The translations under genes were made by a program, and so were the position numbers. A stretch of 64,000 nt of DNA from Heligmosomoides polygyrus polygyrus (taxonomy: Eukaryota > Nematoda > Chromadorea > Rhabditida > Heligmosomidae). The stretch spans positions 248,001-312,000 of the forward strand of contig OX377202.1 in assembly GCA_947396885.1 (NCBI GenBank), written 5' to 3'. Shown in pieces: positions 1 to 9,983 of the stretch (positions are counted from its first letter, which is position 1; each line of letters begins with the position of its first letter). Below the pieces are notes generated by a model. It was not told the DNA's origin. It was given only the letters and a program-made list of their open reading frames with translations, and searched no databases.

Positions 1-133
1 CATGGCGTCAGCAGTGTGTTTTCAGCAAGTAGACTACAATGGAGGCAGCGGACGGTTGACATTGGGCCTACAGTAATCCTCACGCGCAATATGTGTTTGT
101 GGTGCAGTCACGGAGGACGTCCGAGATGGCGCG
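1..133 (-). repeat. Interspersed repeat, inverted partner of 4217-4340
   Basis: The first ~130 bases, read on the minus strand, align with 4217-4340 on the plus strand. They share blocks such as CCCAATGTCAACCG and CGCTGCCTCC, with scattered substitutions. The window edge cuts the copy, so its full length is unknown. A GC-rich repeat begins immediately after it at 135. No coding content was recognised. Confidence 0.6.
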
Positions 134-134
134 T

Positions 135-361
135 CTAAGGCCTATGTTATACTTCGGCGACGCGTCGCCGACGCTGCGACACGTCAGCGACGGCCCGTCA
201 CCGACGTCGGCCGACGCTGACGTCACCAGCGACGTCGCCGACGTCGCCACAGACGCCGCCTACGTCGCCACAGACGCATGGTCGACGTCGGCGACGTCGT
301 CAACAGATTCTGTGGCGGCGTCGGGGACGTCGTTGACAGAAGAGCATCGGAGCGCATTTTT
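135..361 (+). repeat. GC-rich 'GTCGCC' repeat, copy A1 (short form)
   Basis: The copy starts with CTAAGGCCTATGTTATACTT and is filled with GACGTC and GCCGAC units, ending near AGAGCATCGGAGCGCATTTT. The same start and end occur on the minus strand at 45322-45480. Two longer relatives share the start (1530-1892 minus, 43989-44238 plus). The uninterrupted reading frame here is an artefact of the repeat. It is probably a non-autonomous element; no clear terminal inverted repeat was found. Confidence 0.7.
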
Positions 362-821
362 AGCATCGGAGCGCGCTTTCAATGTCATCATTTGGCCACC
401 AGTCTGCCGATTGCATACATTTTGTGCTTTTCTTAATCTTCAAAAGGATTTTTTATTCTTAAATCTTCTTGTTTCAAGACTTGATGATGATTTGTTGTTC
501 TGTATGTACGGTAGTCTGCTCAACCATAATCTGCCGAACCTTAATCTCCGAATGTTCTCTTACTAACCAATTTTGGCTTTAGAAGGATGGATAAGTGTGA
601 TTACAAGCAGGTTTTCAAAGCGATCTTGAGAAAGAGATGCGTGAGATGTCGAATGAGAGGGTCAGAGTCATCTCCTTTTATCTTTCTTCTCCTCTCTAGA
701 GTTTGCAATTAGCAGAACTGCCATGTACTACCACAAAAAGACCACCCTGGTACGCTCGTAACGGGTATTTATGTCCGCCATGAGCAGGGCTACGCCCCCT
801 GGCATAGCTGCTATAATTTGC
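362..821. other. No gene seen
   Basis: This stretch is AT-leaning sequence between a repeat and a transposase relic. I see no splice-bounded exon, RNA gene or recognised repeat. The first bases partly duplicate the AGCATCGGAGCGC end of the preceding repeat. Confidence 0.5.
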
Positions 822-1031
822 CTATAGCAGGCTATTTGACCCACGATACCCTGAAGTCACTGCCCGCGATATGCCGCGGGGTATACGCCATTGGCCAATA
901 GCCTTTTCCGCCGCCCAGTAGCTGCAGTTATGCTGATTAACCTCTCCATTCAGCTTTAATGTTGCTTCATCAGTCCCCAGAATCCGTTTCGGAAAATAGG
1001 TCTGCTGCCCACATTCAAATTCTGTAATCAC
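822..1031 (-). pseudogene. DDE transposase fragment, Tc1/mariner (IS630) type
   Basis: The minus strand encodes about 69 residues including TDEATLKLNGEVNQHNCSYW. This matches the block around the second catalytic aspartate in DDE_3-type transposases of the IS630-Tc1/mariner superfamily (family knowledge: (S/T)DEA.F.LNG.VN.HN..YW). Only this part of the catalytic domain remains. No N-terminal helix-turn-helix, third acidic residue or flanking inverted repeats are visible. The similarity decays downstream and the fragment is certainly not functional. The exact family cannot be set from so short a piece. Confidence 0.55.
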
Positions 1032-1074
1032 TAAACTCGCATGCTACGTGTCTTTCACGTCGTTGTCAAGTTCT

Positions 1075-1246
1075 AAACATCAAAAAAGCAGATAAAAACA
1101 GACGTGTGCATGGCGCAATCTATACGTTCATACGTCAAAAAATTCCTATTTGCTTAAGATTTTATATGAGCATTTAACTTCTTCAGTACCTTTTTGTGAC
1201 CAAAGTTATCACCTTTCTAACAGTGCATTCATTTCTTGAGACACCC
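1075..1246 (+). repeat. Foldback family B, right-arm fragment
   Basis: The sequence matches the right arm of the foldback at 20331-21585, with the shared block GCATGGCGCAATC and the terminal block GTTATCACCTTTC...CAGTG...GAGACACCC followed by TA. The left arm is missing, so this is a broken copy. Confidence 0.6.
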
Positions 1247-1420
1247 AGTATTATTAGAATTAGGCAGTATAAAAAAACACTCACTTCCGTATATCAGGTA
1301 GAGATACGTATATTTTTATGCCTTTTTTCTGTTGAAACTCTTTTATCTGCCTCAATTTCGTTGTTTGTTAAAGAACACACCAAAGTAACTTTTTACATAT
1401 TTTTCTGCAAGCCTTAAAGA
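1247..1420 (+). pseudogene. LINE 3'-end fragment
   Basis: The plus strand encodes IRQYKKTLTSVY followed by a hydrophobic stretch. This matches the end of the minus-strand LINE relic at 54000-54503, which reads LRQYKKSLTSVF. Only the last ~50 codons are present and no poly(AAATA) tail follows. The exact boundaries are uncertain. Confidence 0.45.
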
Positions 1421-1529
1421 AAACATTTTTCGTTGGAATAGAACTGCTACATATTAAAAACCACAAGAATTCTGTGAAGTCCTCATGTGACTAACTTTAA
1501 ATGGACATGAAGAGTAAAAAAGGCACCAT

Positions 1530-1892
1530 TTGTGCCCGCAAGATGGGCGTTTTTGCACTTTCGATTTCGTAATTCGAGGTCCGCCGAGGATGTTGACAGT
1601 GCCGGGAACGAAGAACCCACCCACAAACAAAATACTCCCTCTGAGCGCATTTTTTCCAGCCTTGAATGAGGCCGGCGACGGCCCGTCGCCGTGCACAGCG
1701 CGGCGACCGACCCACGGACGACGTCGCCACCGACGTCGGCAGCGGAAGTATAACACCCCCCTGCGGAGCTCTCGGCGACGTCGTCGGCGACGCTGTGTTG
1801 GGCGGGCTGCCACGCAGTGCGTAGCTGCCCGCAAAGCACAGCGTCGCCGACGTCGGCCGACGCGTCGCCGAAGTATAACATTGGCCTAAGGA
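1530..1892 (-). repeat. GC-rich 'GTCGCC' repeat, copy A2 (long form)
   Basis: Read on the minus strand it begins CTTAGGCCAATGTTATACTT and contains GACGTCGCC-type units. It continues through a unique-looking tail with GGTTCTTCGTTC and ATTACGAAATCG, ending near AATGGTGCC. The copy at 43989-44238 matches start, middle and tail. Several overlapping open frames on both strands are by-products of the base composition. Confidence 0.7.
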
Positions 1893-4216
1893 CACGGGTC
1901 AACCAGACGAGCGGAAACGTTGCCGGAGAACTGGTCCGCTTGGCATAGTGCCGAGGCGGCGCGCGGTTTTTCGTCGTGTCGTCTCGTGCACTCCACGCCT
2001 CCCTGTTCGCCACACCCTGGAGTCCCTTCCCTAGCCCAATCTGGAGACTCACTCTGCTCGTCTGACTCTCGCCGCTCGCGCGTGACGGAACGTTTCGGGG
2101 ACCAGTTCACATGTAATCGAGCGGAAAGGCGAGAGCGCAGAGAAACAGACACTCCGGCTGCGATCCGACGGCTGCCGGCCGAGTGAGTTGACTCAGCGCG
2201 CGGGTGAGAGTACCCTCTCGTCGCCTGCTTCTTCATAACCGCTAGCGGTCGCGGAGTCGTGCAGTGCAAGAAGACTGAGTTTCAAGGAGGAGAATTGCAA
2301 CTTTCGTAGCTTACAGACTTCCTAAAGGTCACCAACAGACGTCTGGAAGCTGCTACGTTTTGGGAGGCACGACAGACACCAATTAGTGAAGGTACGCAGG
2401 TCTGGCAAAACCGGATTTGAAAAACAAATTGGTGGAGACAACTTTTGGGTCCTGCTTACATAATGGCAGGGTTTTCCAGGAAGCACAGCCAGTGGAAGAC
2501 AGGAAGCGAAAAACTTAAGTGGATCATCCTCATGGTATTCTATTATTCGCCTTCCTTGGGCAGAACATTTGCGTTTATGAACAGATGACAATCCTTGAGG
2601 CCGTCTCTGATTCTTAAGCTTTCTGGGAGCCTCAGGTCTGTTTCTTTTTACAGACGATAGTGATGGAATATACTCATCTGCATACAGCAAGAAGCAATGA
2701 ACCTTAGGATAAGACTTCTTAAAAGGGCCCTCGCTTTGAGATAAAAACCGATCAATGTTCACACAGCACTGCAGTAACTGATCTCCGAAGCGTTTTGAAG
2801 CCAGGTTTTGAGAAGCAGCGAACTTGAAATCCCACTGGTCTACACAAGAAAAGCGATATAACCTATTCCAAGCCGCTCAGTACTTTGCGTGTAACCTTAT
2901 GCAACCAATCAAGCACACCACTGTGACGTTCTGGCAAGTTCACGGCGCGTCCCAAACTCGCGACACAGCAGGGATCGGATCTCACCTTTAAGCCGGCACA
3001 CTGGTTGCGAGTACTATTACCACTGTCCTTGGCGTGACATTCCGTTGAAAAAGTCGAAAAGGTAAGCCAAGACTGTCCCATCGCATCAACGTTTCCAATA
3101 AGAGAGGTCGCCTAACCGACATCCTTCGTATGCGAAATAATGGTTTATGAAGCGCAGTCCTCGAGCTGCCCCATCTCGCCTGCAGTAGAGAAGCGCGGGG
3201 GTCCTCCGTTGTCTGGACTCTAGCGTAACGGTGAAGAGATGCAGCGAGGAAGGAGAGCGGGATCTCAAATCGAGAGGGCGCCGACGGCACGACGAAACCG
3301 CCGAAACATGAGTCATGGTTGACCCGTACCCTGTAACCGAGATGGCGCCGAGCTGACGCCTATATTGTATTCTGTTCGTCTTGTGGCAGTAAACGCGTGA
3401 TAAAATGATGAAATGATTTTGTCGAAGCGCATATGTGCCGGTGTACGGTGTACCTCAGCATTGTCGAGACAGCCTCCTTGACACAGAAGGGAAGCAATGA
3501 GATGACAAGCCTTAGAACAGAAGGGGCTTCGATGCAGTGAGCTTCCGAAGTCACGACTGGTCTGATGATCGTCCCAATCAGTTCGCAAAGCAAGACCGCA
3601 CTCTCATCTGACACTGATTTCTATGCAATAAAATTACAACCGCATGAGAAACCTTGCGCTATGGTAGTTGGGAGGGGGGGGGGGGGTCATAGCATGCCGC
3701 GGCCGGCAGGGGCGGCAAGTAGCTACATACAGCGAATGTAAATGCAATCTTGTCTCCTCGGTTCGATTACAGATCCGTGATTTTATTTGGTTCCGTTTTG
3801 GGCAGGGGGGGGGGAACTTCAGGATGTAGGCAATTTTAACACGGGTGCGTCACTTGAGCCACACCCTGGAGCCCTTCCCTGCCCAATTGACTAGGAGATG
3901 ACTCTAGATGTTCTCTAATATACTCATGGTGGTGACACGGCAATTCAACCTCGTACACACATTTTAGGAAAGTATCCTTGTTTAGCAGAAGGTTGAAGCC
4001 ATCTGTATTTTGTATCACAGATTTCGGACACGCAGTTTTATTGATGACGACGTCGCGTGTTAGCTTTGTAAAGACGTTGCGTGCGCTTCACTTCCAAACT
4101 AAAAACCACTTATCAAGACCAATCCCCCACTGGGGGAAATCAATCAATATCAGCGTATCTTATCACACCCCGATCCCCCATCGGGGAGACCCGGGATAGA
4201 CGAGCATACGGCCCCA
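1893..4216. other. No confirmed gene; small repeats and two poly-G tracts
   Basis: GC-rich sequence at 1893-2060 shares a segment with 3838-3905 (both contain GCCACACCCTGGAG and TTCCCT). A 146-codon open frame lies on the minus strand at 2322-2762; I do not recognise its product and see no support beyond openness. Runs of 13 G (3674-3686) and 10 G (3805-3814) occur. Around 4120-4195 there are short C5/G5 palindromes. A tRNA-B-box-like CGGTTCGATTACAG lies near 3755 without a tRNA fold. Confidence 0.4.
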
Positions 4217-4340
4217 GGCGTCATCTTCGGATGTCCTCCGTGATTGCACCAGACACAAAGAAACGCGCGTGAAGGTTACGGTAGACCCAATGTCAACCGT
4301 TCGCTGCCTCCGTGCTTGTCAGCAAGTAGCCACTATTATC
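4217..4340 (+). repeat. Interspersed repeat, partner of window start
   Basis: This is the plus-strand copy of the repeat at 1-133 (minus), sharing GTCCTCCGTGA and CCCAATGTCAACCG. It ends shortly before the left arm of the large foldback at 4388, so it may belong to a larger composite whose other end is outside the window. Confidence 0.55.
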
Positions 4341-4711
4341 GAGGCCTTTGCCGATCTCACTGTAGCACCAGGGACGCTTAAGCTCTACCGGCGAGTAAGA
4401 CCAACTCTTGGATTTTATTTCTAAGTTTTGGATCCCATATTAGGCCTCCCTGAATCGAATAACCTTTCTGTGGCTCATTTAATCTAGGCAAGATAAGATC
4501 CCTAGGATACCACATCAGCGCCCTCACACATTCCTTCGGTTCGCTGCCTTCGGACGACGTAGTCGTCCCACGTTCTGAAAGCGCTGCCTAGGAGAGCGAG
4601 TAACTACCCACCTGCTAAACATCCAAGTCTTCCAGGCCAGACACAGATATAATAGTTAAAACAACCCTCGACAAAAGTTCAGACCAAACCGCCGTAGGAG
4701 CTATCATGGTC

Positions 4712-5532
4712 TAGATTGACTAGATTGACTAGACTTGGTGCTACATCATTATCGCTCAGACGAATAATTTATGATCAAAACCTTGTCCACAAAATTGTTA
4801 ACGATCACATCGACATTGATAAAAACGATTTCTTCTCTTTTTCATCATTCAATGGCGTCACTAGGGGACATAGCCTACGTATTCAACCTCAAAAACCACA
4901 TTCTAAAGTCTTTCAAGGTTCCTTTATGACCCGAGTTGTCAAAACTTGGAACGAGCTACCCCCAACACTAATTCACTGTCTTCCTAAGACATTTAATTGC
5001 AAGTTAGAAACATTGCTGAAACAAAAAGGCCTTTTGTGATAATGACTGCAGCCTTTTCAGGAAATAGTAAATCAGAAAAAACAGAATTTTGCATTTTAAG
5101 TGATTCATTAAAAACAACTATTAAAGACAAAAAAAGTTGAATCAATAGAAGAAAGAAATTCTTATTAAACGATCTTATTTACAATAATCAGTCTACTTCA
5201 TAATGCTTAGTGCAAACGTTATACTGCACCACGCTTAGATAGTAAATATTTCGCTTCCTCCTCTGTTTTTTCAGCAAACGAAGTACAAATCCGAATTGGA
5301 AAAACCAATTTCCACTTTATGCAAACCAAGGAAGAAGTCACTTTAGCTGATCTTTTAAAAACCAGCGTTTGTTGCAACCTTTTGTACTAACTATTCTGTA
5401 TCACTTTTTGGCTAAATAGCATCTGTGTTTTACTTTTGCCAATCTTAAAAAAGCCAACTTTTGTTGCACTCTTTTGTGAATATATTTTGTGTCTTTCTTG
5501 GCTTAATAAATGTTCTGTTCTGTTCTGTTCTG
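4712..5532 (+). mobile_element. CR1-type LINE 3' end, truncated
   Basis: The insertion encodes the C-terminal part of a CR1-like ORF2 (reading LSLRRIIYDQNLVHKIVND, then VVKTWNELPPTLIH, stop at 5037-5039). A ~500-base 3' region follows and ends in AATAAATG and a TTCTG microsatellite, as in CR1 clades with short tandem tails. It interrupts the left arm of the foldback: the other arm reads CATGGTCCTCACCGC with no insert. The same family, better preserved, is at 24940-29403. It is 5'-truncated and non-functional; no long target duplication is visible. Confidence 0.75.
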
Positions 5533-6721
5533 TCCTCATCGCTTTCATGGGCTGTTAAAGAATAGCAGCTTTGCGCGCTTCCGTTCCAACAATTTTCTTA
5601 TAAAGGTGAGGGCGTATGGTGGATTCTGATCGCTAGGTCCAAGACCGATCAGGCTGCAGTAGGTAAACGTGGTGATTAAATTAGGCTTGATCCAGACCAT
5701 ATTATGGCAGCGATTCTGTAAAGCCAGAGGCGCTCTGCTGCCGCAGTCATTTCTATTCAGTTCGCGCAACGCAGGCAAACCGAATGGAGATCTTGCTGCT
5801 CGGTTTAGTAAAAAATCTCTAAAACAATCCGGCTTGGCTCATAGACGGCCGACACCCCATCCATTTAGGGGTGGGACAGCTACCCACGCCGTAAGGACTG
5901 AATCGCCTCTGGGAAAATTATGCTAGCTGGTCGTTGTAAGTCCTTCGAGACATTTAGATGTTCCATGGAACCGTTCACATTGTCATACTATGGTGCCCGC
6001 AGTCCCAACTGGCCAGCCATTCGGGGAATTTAGTTCTACCTTCAGGATGCCGTCAGCTCGTGCCTCCAATTCTCCACAGTGCCGGTATCATCTAGACTGA
6101 CATGGTCACCGACACTAAGCCTTCTCAGCTTTCCGCCAACGCTCACGGACGCACTATGCATATGTCATTGTCAGATGCTGTAGCGATGATCGCTAGGTCC
6201 AAGATCGTCCAGAGTTAATGTATCACCTTGTGACGCTTCGGTACGCGTAGGTTACAAGGATTTCACATGCATGTATGTAAACGTACAACATACTTTACAT
6301 GGAACGACGCGGATCTAGCAACCATATGTATGCATGTAAACGTATAACATGCATAACGAGAACGTATATATGGGCGACAATGAGAGATGAAGCCTTCTCC
6401 CCGTTCTATGTGCAGAAACCTCAAAGCGACAGTTTTGCCGGAGTATATCGGAGGCGAAAAGGAAGCCGAGCGGTTTCTCGGCAAGCGAAATTGTAGCCGT
6501 CAGAAAGGGTGCGGCGTGGGTGCCACACTACTCAGACGCTACAGTAAGCCCATTCTTTCGAAATCTCCTCGGTTAGGAAGGGCACTTGCTTTCGCCTCCG
6601 ATATACTCCGGTGAAACTTTTGCTTTGTAGTTTCTACACATAGAACGGAGGGGGGAGAAGGCTTTATCTCTCGTCGTGGTGCATATGTGCGTCCTCGTTG
6701 AGTTATTCTTCGTTTATGCAT

Positions 6722-6989
6722 TGTACCCGTTGTACGGATAGCGGGAGAGGTACAGATAGCGAAATGTTAGAGGAGTAACGCGTTTCTACTTCTGTACACA
6801 ATTCAGGATGGTTCAGTGGTTAATCGTTTATATGTAATGAGCAGGAAAGGGAGATAGGACCATTCGTCACAACCGCATCGGAGCACTGTCGCGTACGCCG
6901 CTATCTTCTGGCCATGGTGACCTCTTCCGCCCATGTACAGTGGACGGCTGGTGCCTCTTCTGGTGGAGGCATCGTCGTCGCCGACGATA
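6722..6989 (-). repeat. LTR (3' for the minus-strand element)
   Basis: This is a 268-bp terminal repeat, apparently identical to 12045-12312. On the plus strand it starts TGTACCCGTTGTACGG and ends GCCGACGATA. Adjacent internal sequence (6990-7017) resembles the sequence next to the divergent LTR-like block near 9548, consistent with the 3' internal end of the minus-strand element. Confidence 0.85.
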
Positions 6990-7323
6990 CTGCCGCCGGC
7001 GCCGAAACAGAGAAATGTCTACATACAAAAATTTGCGAATAGCAGATCATTTAGTAGCAGTCGAACGGCTTTGGTAGTAGAAGTGACAGCTTGAGGGCGA
7101 TTGGGGTCGGCTCGAAAGTTGACGATGGGTAACGGCTTATCGATCGTTGAAGGCGATGGGACTGGTTGGTACGTGCGGTTGAGGAAGGCTCCTCCGAAAT
7201 AAATAGCTTGCTAAAGAAAAGGTGTTCTGTTACCTCCTTTAACTAGTGACTAAATCTTAAGCCTCTTTCTCCTCCCGTCCTCCTCTATATCTCTCTCCCT
7301 CTCTCGTACCTCAACGGTACATT

Positions 7324-7336
7324 TGGTGCATCGGCC
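7324..7336 (+). other. Primer-binding site (tRNA-Gly) for the plus-strand gag unit
   Basis: TGGTGCATCGGCC is complementary to the 3' end of nematode tRNA-Gly (…GGCCGATGCA plus CCA; from memory of the C. elegans tRNA-Gly-GCC acceptor stem). It follows CGGTACATT, which resembles the LTR end GGGTACA of the minus-strand element. A leader with repeated AAGTCTC motifs follows, then gag. Confidence 0.65.
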
Positions 7337-7580
7337 TAATAAGCCATATCGTAAGTCTCTCGCGTCCCTACGCCTAGAGCAACAAGTCGATCTATTGCAG
7401 ATCGCATTCTCTATAATAGAGAATCGTAAGTCTCTCGCGTAACCACGCCTAGAGCCGCAAATTTCTGTGCATATAGCACTAGAAAAATCTCTTTCATCAC
7501 CGAAAGAAATTCCCAGTGTCCAAGACACTAGGAACACTATCTCTTAAATTCAAAGAGACCCACGAGAAGTCCCGCATAAA

Positions 7581-9404
7581 ATGGCGTTGCACTTCCATAG
7601 AGCCCCGATTATGAGCAGCGCGTCAACGCTGAAAGATCTGGTGGTAACGTACACAGAGTACGCAGTAAGAGTAGAGTATCCGCTAACGGATGAGAATACT
7701 TACGAAAAATGTAAGTCTACTACTGCACTTTTGCAAAGCAGTATAAAGCAAGTAAAACAGGGGAAAGACAAGCTTGAGAAGCTCTATAAAGAGATTCGAG
7801 AGGAGTACAAAACTTGTAAAAGTAAGTCCGATAAAAAGGACATTATGCTAGAAATTGAGCAGATAGAGAATGAGTCACAGCTGCATAAAGAGCTAGCTAG
7901 TGCGGATAATTTGATCTACAAACTTATGGCACGTCATGAGGAATCCAAGTGCGTAAGGGACACGATGAGCGTAAAATTAGGGTATATCTCACAGAGAGCC
8001 CTAATACTGCAAAACGCACCATCGTGCAGTACTGTTCCGCAGAAAGATGAGGCTGACGAAACAGAGCCGATTGAAACTGCAGACAGTAATATCTCTCAAA
8101 TACCGTTGGATTCGGTTGCTGATAATGCAATTGGAAGTGAGACACGACGATGTCGTTCGATAAAACCTCCTCAAGCGACGTTACCGAAATTCTACGGCAA
8201 CGTTGAAGATTTCTCAGAGTTCTGGGCAATTTTCGAGACCCTTGTTCACAAGAGTAAGGAGCTTGACGTTATGGAGAAAATCCTCTTACTCAAGGAAAGC
8301 CTGAGAGGAAAGGCACAAGATTCAGTAAAAGGCATAAAGCTTGTGCCTGAAAACTATGAGTGGATTATACAAACTATACAGGAAAAGTACTGTAATCATT
8401 CTGTAAATCGGTCACATATAGCGCACAAACTCATCAGTTTAAAGCCAGCTAACAGTTATGCGGAAAGCTGCTCGTCAGCTTTCGATCAGATCCAAATACT
8501 GATTAATCAGATGGTGTCCGCAGGCTATGATGTCCGTAGAACTTGTGACCCGATGTGGTGTGAAATCATCCTAGCGAAATTTCCTCACGACGTGGTGAGA
8601 CCAGTTTTGCTATCAAGCCATTCGCAAGATAGCCAAACAATCGGTGACCTCATAGCTCATTTAAAGAAAGAGATTGCCGCTAAAGCGTACGTGGAGAACA
8701 GGCTGGGTCACAGAGAGAGCATTGCGCTGAGTCCATCAAGAGATAAGTGCACCATGCGGCGACGGTACTCTGCCACTCGTCAGTGTCTGTTCTGCCATAG
8801 GGGTAATCATAACTCAATGACTTGCAGAACGATCACCGATCAAGCAAGGCGCCGCAAGATACTAACAGATGGGAGAAGGTGCTGGAAATGTTGTTCAACC
8901 AACCACTCCAGCTATGAGTGTCAAATTCCTGACTGTTCTCAGTGCGGTAAACAGCACCATAGCAGTCTGTGCACGAAGGGGAGCAGAAATTTCCGAAGTT
9001 CCCCTCCACGTTCATGGAGTACCAGTCAAAGATCGGGGAGAAATAGTCCAGTAAACTCGCAAAAAGGTGGAAGTAGCAGTATTAGCTACGCGATGACATC
9101 AGTCTTAGGAAACAATAGGATGAATAATAATTCCCGTAAACAACCGAAAATGGTCGCCAGATCATTGGCAATACCTCGGAACCAAAAATCCGGAGCCAAG
9201 CCATTTACTCGTCGTCGTAGCCCTTTAGTATATACCAAGCTCTCTTCACTTCCGCCTCTTCGATGTCTTCAACCTTCAACAAGCCGCTTTTCGCCACTAC
9301 TCCCGCTGTCTTCAACCCTCCACAAGCCGTACACCAAATGTATACGACGATACGGCGAAGGACGAATTATACGCCCGAATAATGTGGTGGTTCAGTGGAT
9401 ATGA
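7581..9404 (+). CDS. BEL/Pao gag polyprotein (plus-strand copy)
   Basis: This 607-residue ORF encodes a structural Gag. An N-terminal coiled-coil-like region (about residues 50-125) precedes a DUF1759-type capsid-like region (about 200-370, with LPKFYGNVEDFSEFW). Zinc knuckles follow at about 403-465: two CX2CX4HX4C and one CX2CX4HX3C. It is clearly homologous to the minus-strand gag at 9984-11780. No protease or pol follows. The last ~65 codons (from about 9200) are read through antisense LTR/leader-like sequence, so the natural C-terminus is lost. A tRNA-Gly-like primer site at 7324 and a ~245-base leader precede it. It acts in retrotransposon particle assembly; expression is unknown. Confidence 0.85.
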   Translation: MALHFHRAPIMSSASTLKDLVVTYTEYAVRVEYPLTDENTYEKCKSTTALLQSSIKQVKQGKDKLEKLYKEIREEYKTCKSKSDKKDIMLEIEQIENESQLHKELASADNLIYKLMARHEESKCVRDTMSVKLGYISQRALILQNAPSCSTVPQKDEADETEPIETADSNISQIPLDSVADNAIGSETRRCRSIKPPQATLPKFYGNVEDFSEFWAIFETLVHKSKELDVMEKILLLKESLRGKAQDSVKGIKLVPENYEWIIQTIQEKYCNHSVNRSHIAHKLISLKPANSYAESCSSAFDQIQILINQMVSAGYDVRRTCDPMWCEIILAKFPHDVVRPVLLSSHSQDSQTIGDLIAHLKKEIAAKAYVENRLGHRESIALSPSRDKCTMRRRYSATRQCLFCHRGNHNSMTCRTITDQARRRKILTDGRRCWKCCSTNHSSYECQIPDCSQCGKQHHSSLCTKGSRNFRSSPPRSWSTSQRSGRNSPVNSQKGGSSSISYAMTSVLGNNRMNNNSRKQPKMVARSLAIPRNQKSGAKPFTRRRSPLVYTKLSSLPPLRCLQPSTSRFSPLLPLSSTLHKPYTKCIRRYGEGRIIRPNNVVVQWI

Positions 9405-9547
9405 TGGCGAGTACAAGGGATGAGACAGAGTTTATTGAGAGAGCAACTGGTCTATGTACAGGTGGAGCGAGAACTCCCGTGCCTCCGCTGTATGGTGGCG
9501 TCACGCCTCTTGACCTTCCAGGGCTTGAGCATCATCGCAGACGATGA
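9339..9547 (-). repeat. Divergent LTR-like block between the two gag genes
   Basis: On the plus strand this starts CACCAAATGTATACGACGATACGG, cut here to its first part CACCAAATGTATACG, and resembles the junction at 12039-12060. It carries GTGGTTCAGTGG (compare GATGGTTCAGTGG in the 268-bp repeat) and ends near GACGATGATATTCCC. On the minus strand an AATAAA lies within it. It looks like a diverged LTR in minus orientation, suggesting a third, older element piece in the composite. Confidence 0.4.
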
Positions 9548-9983
9548 TATTCCCGGCGAGGCCAAAACGAAATAGTTGAAATGTAATTCAAGCATGACAT
9601 GATATACATGAAAAGTATGGCATCATGATGTCGGCGGCGTTCGGCTTGATCGATGGGCTTGCAGGCCATGAGGACCGGATATGTAGAAGACCCGAGTGAC
9701 TGTTACGGTTTGAGGTTGACGACTGTAGACTGCTTGTTGAAAGTTGAAGACAGCATGACGAGTGAGTTGAGCAGCAGCAGTTAGTTGAGAGTTGTAGACG
9801 GCGACGACGGTATGGAAGAAAAGGAAACATGACAGAACTTGAACTTCAATGAGTACAGTACGCATTTTCGAGGAATCATGATTCACTAAACATGTGTAAT
9901 TCCGGCGGCCTTACGAGAGTTTCCCTGTTAATCTTCGCCAATGTAGGTCCAAGAATTCCGCGAGCATAACCCATCACTTTTTT

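Noticed and set aside
93..566. 157-codon open frame at the window start
   Set aside because: Its centre is the GTCGCC repeat, which also occurs at three other places. Openness follows from base composition and the flanks show no protein family.
9623..9886. Possible envelope-like ORF downstream of the minus-strand gag
   Set aside because: It has a hydrophobic start but only 87 codons and repetitive content shared with leader-like sequence; no envelope features.
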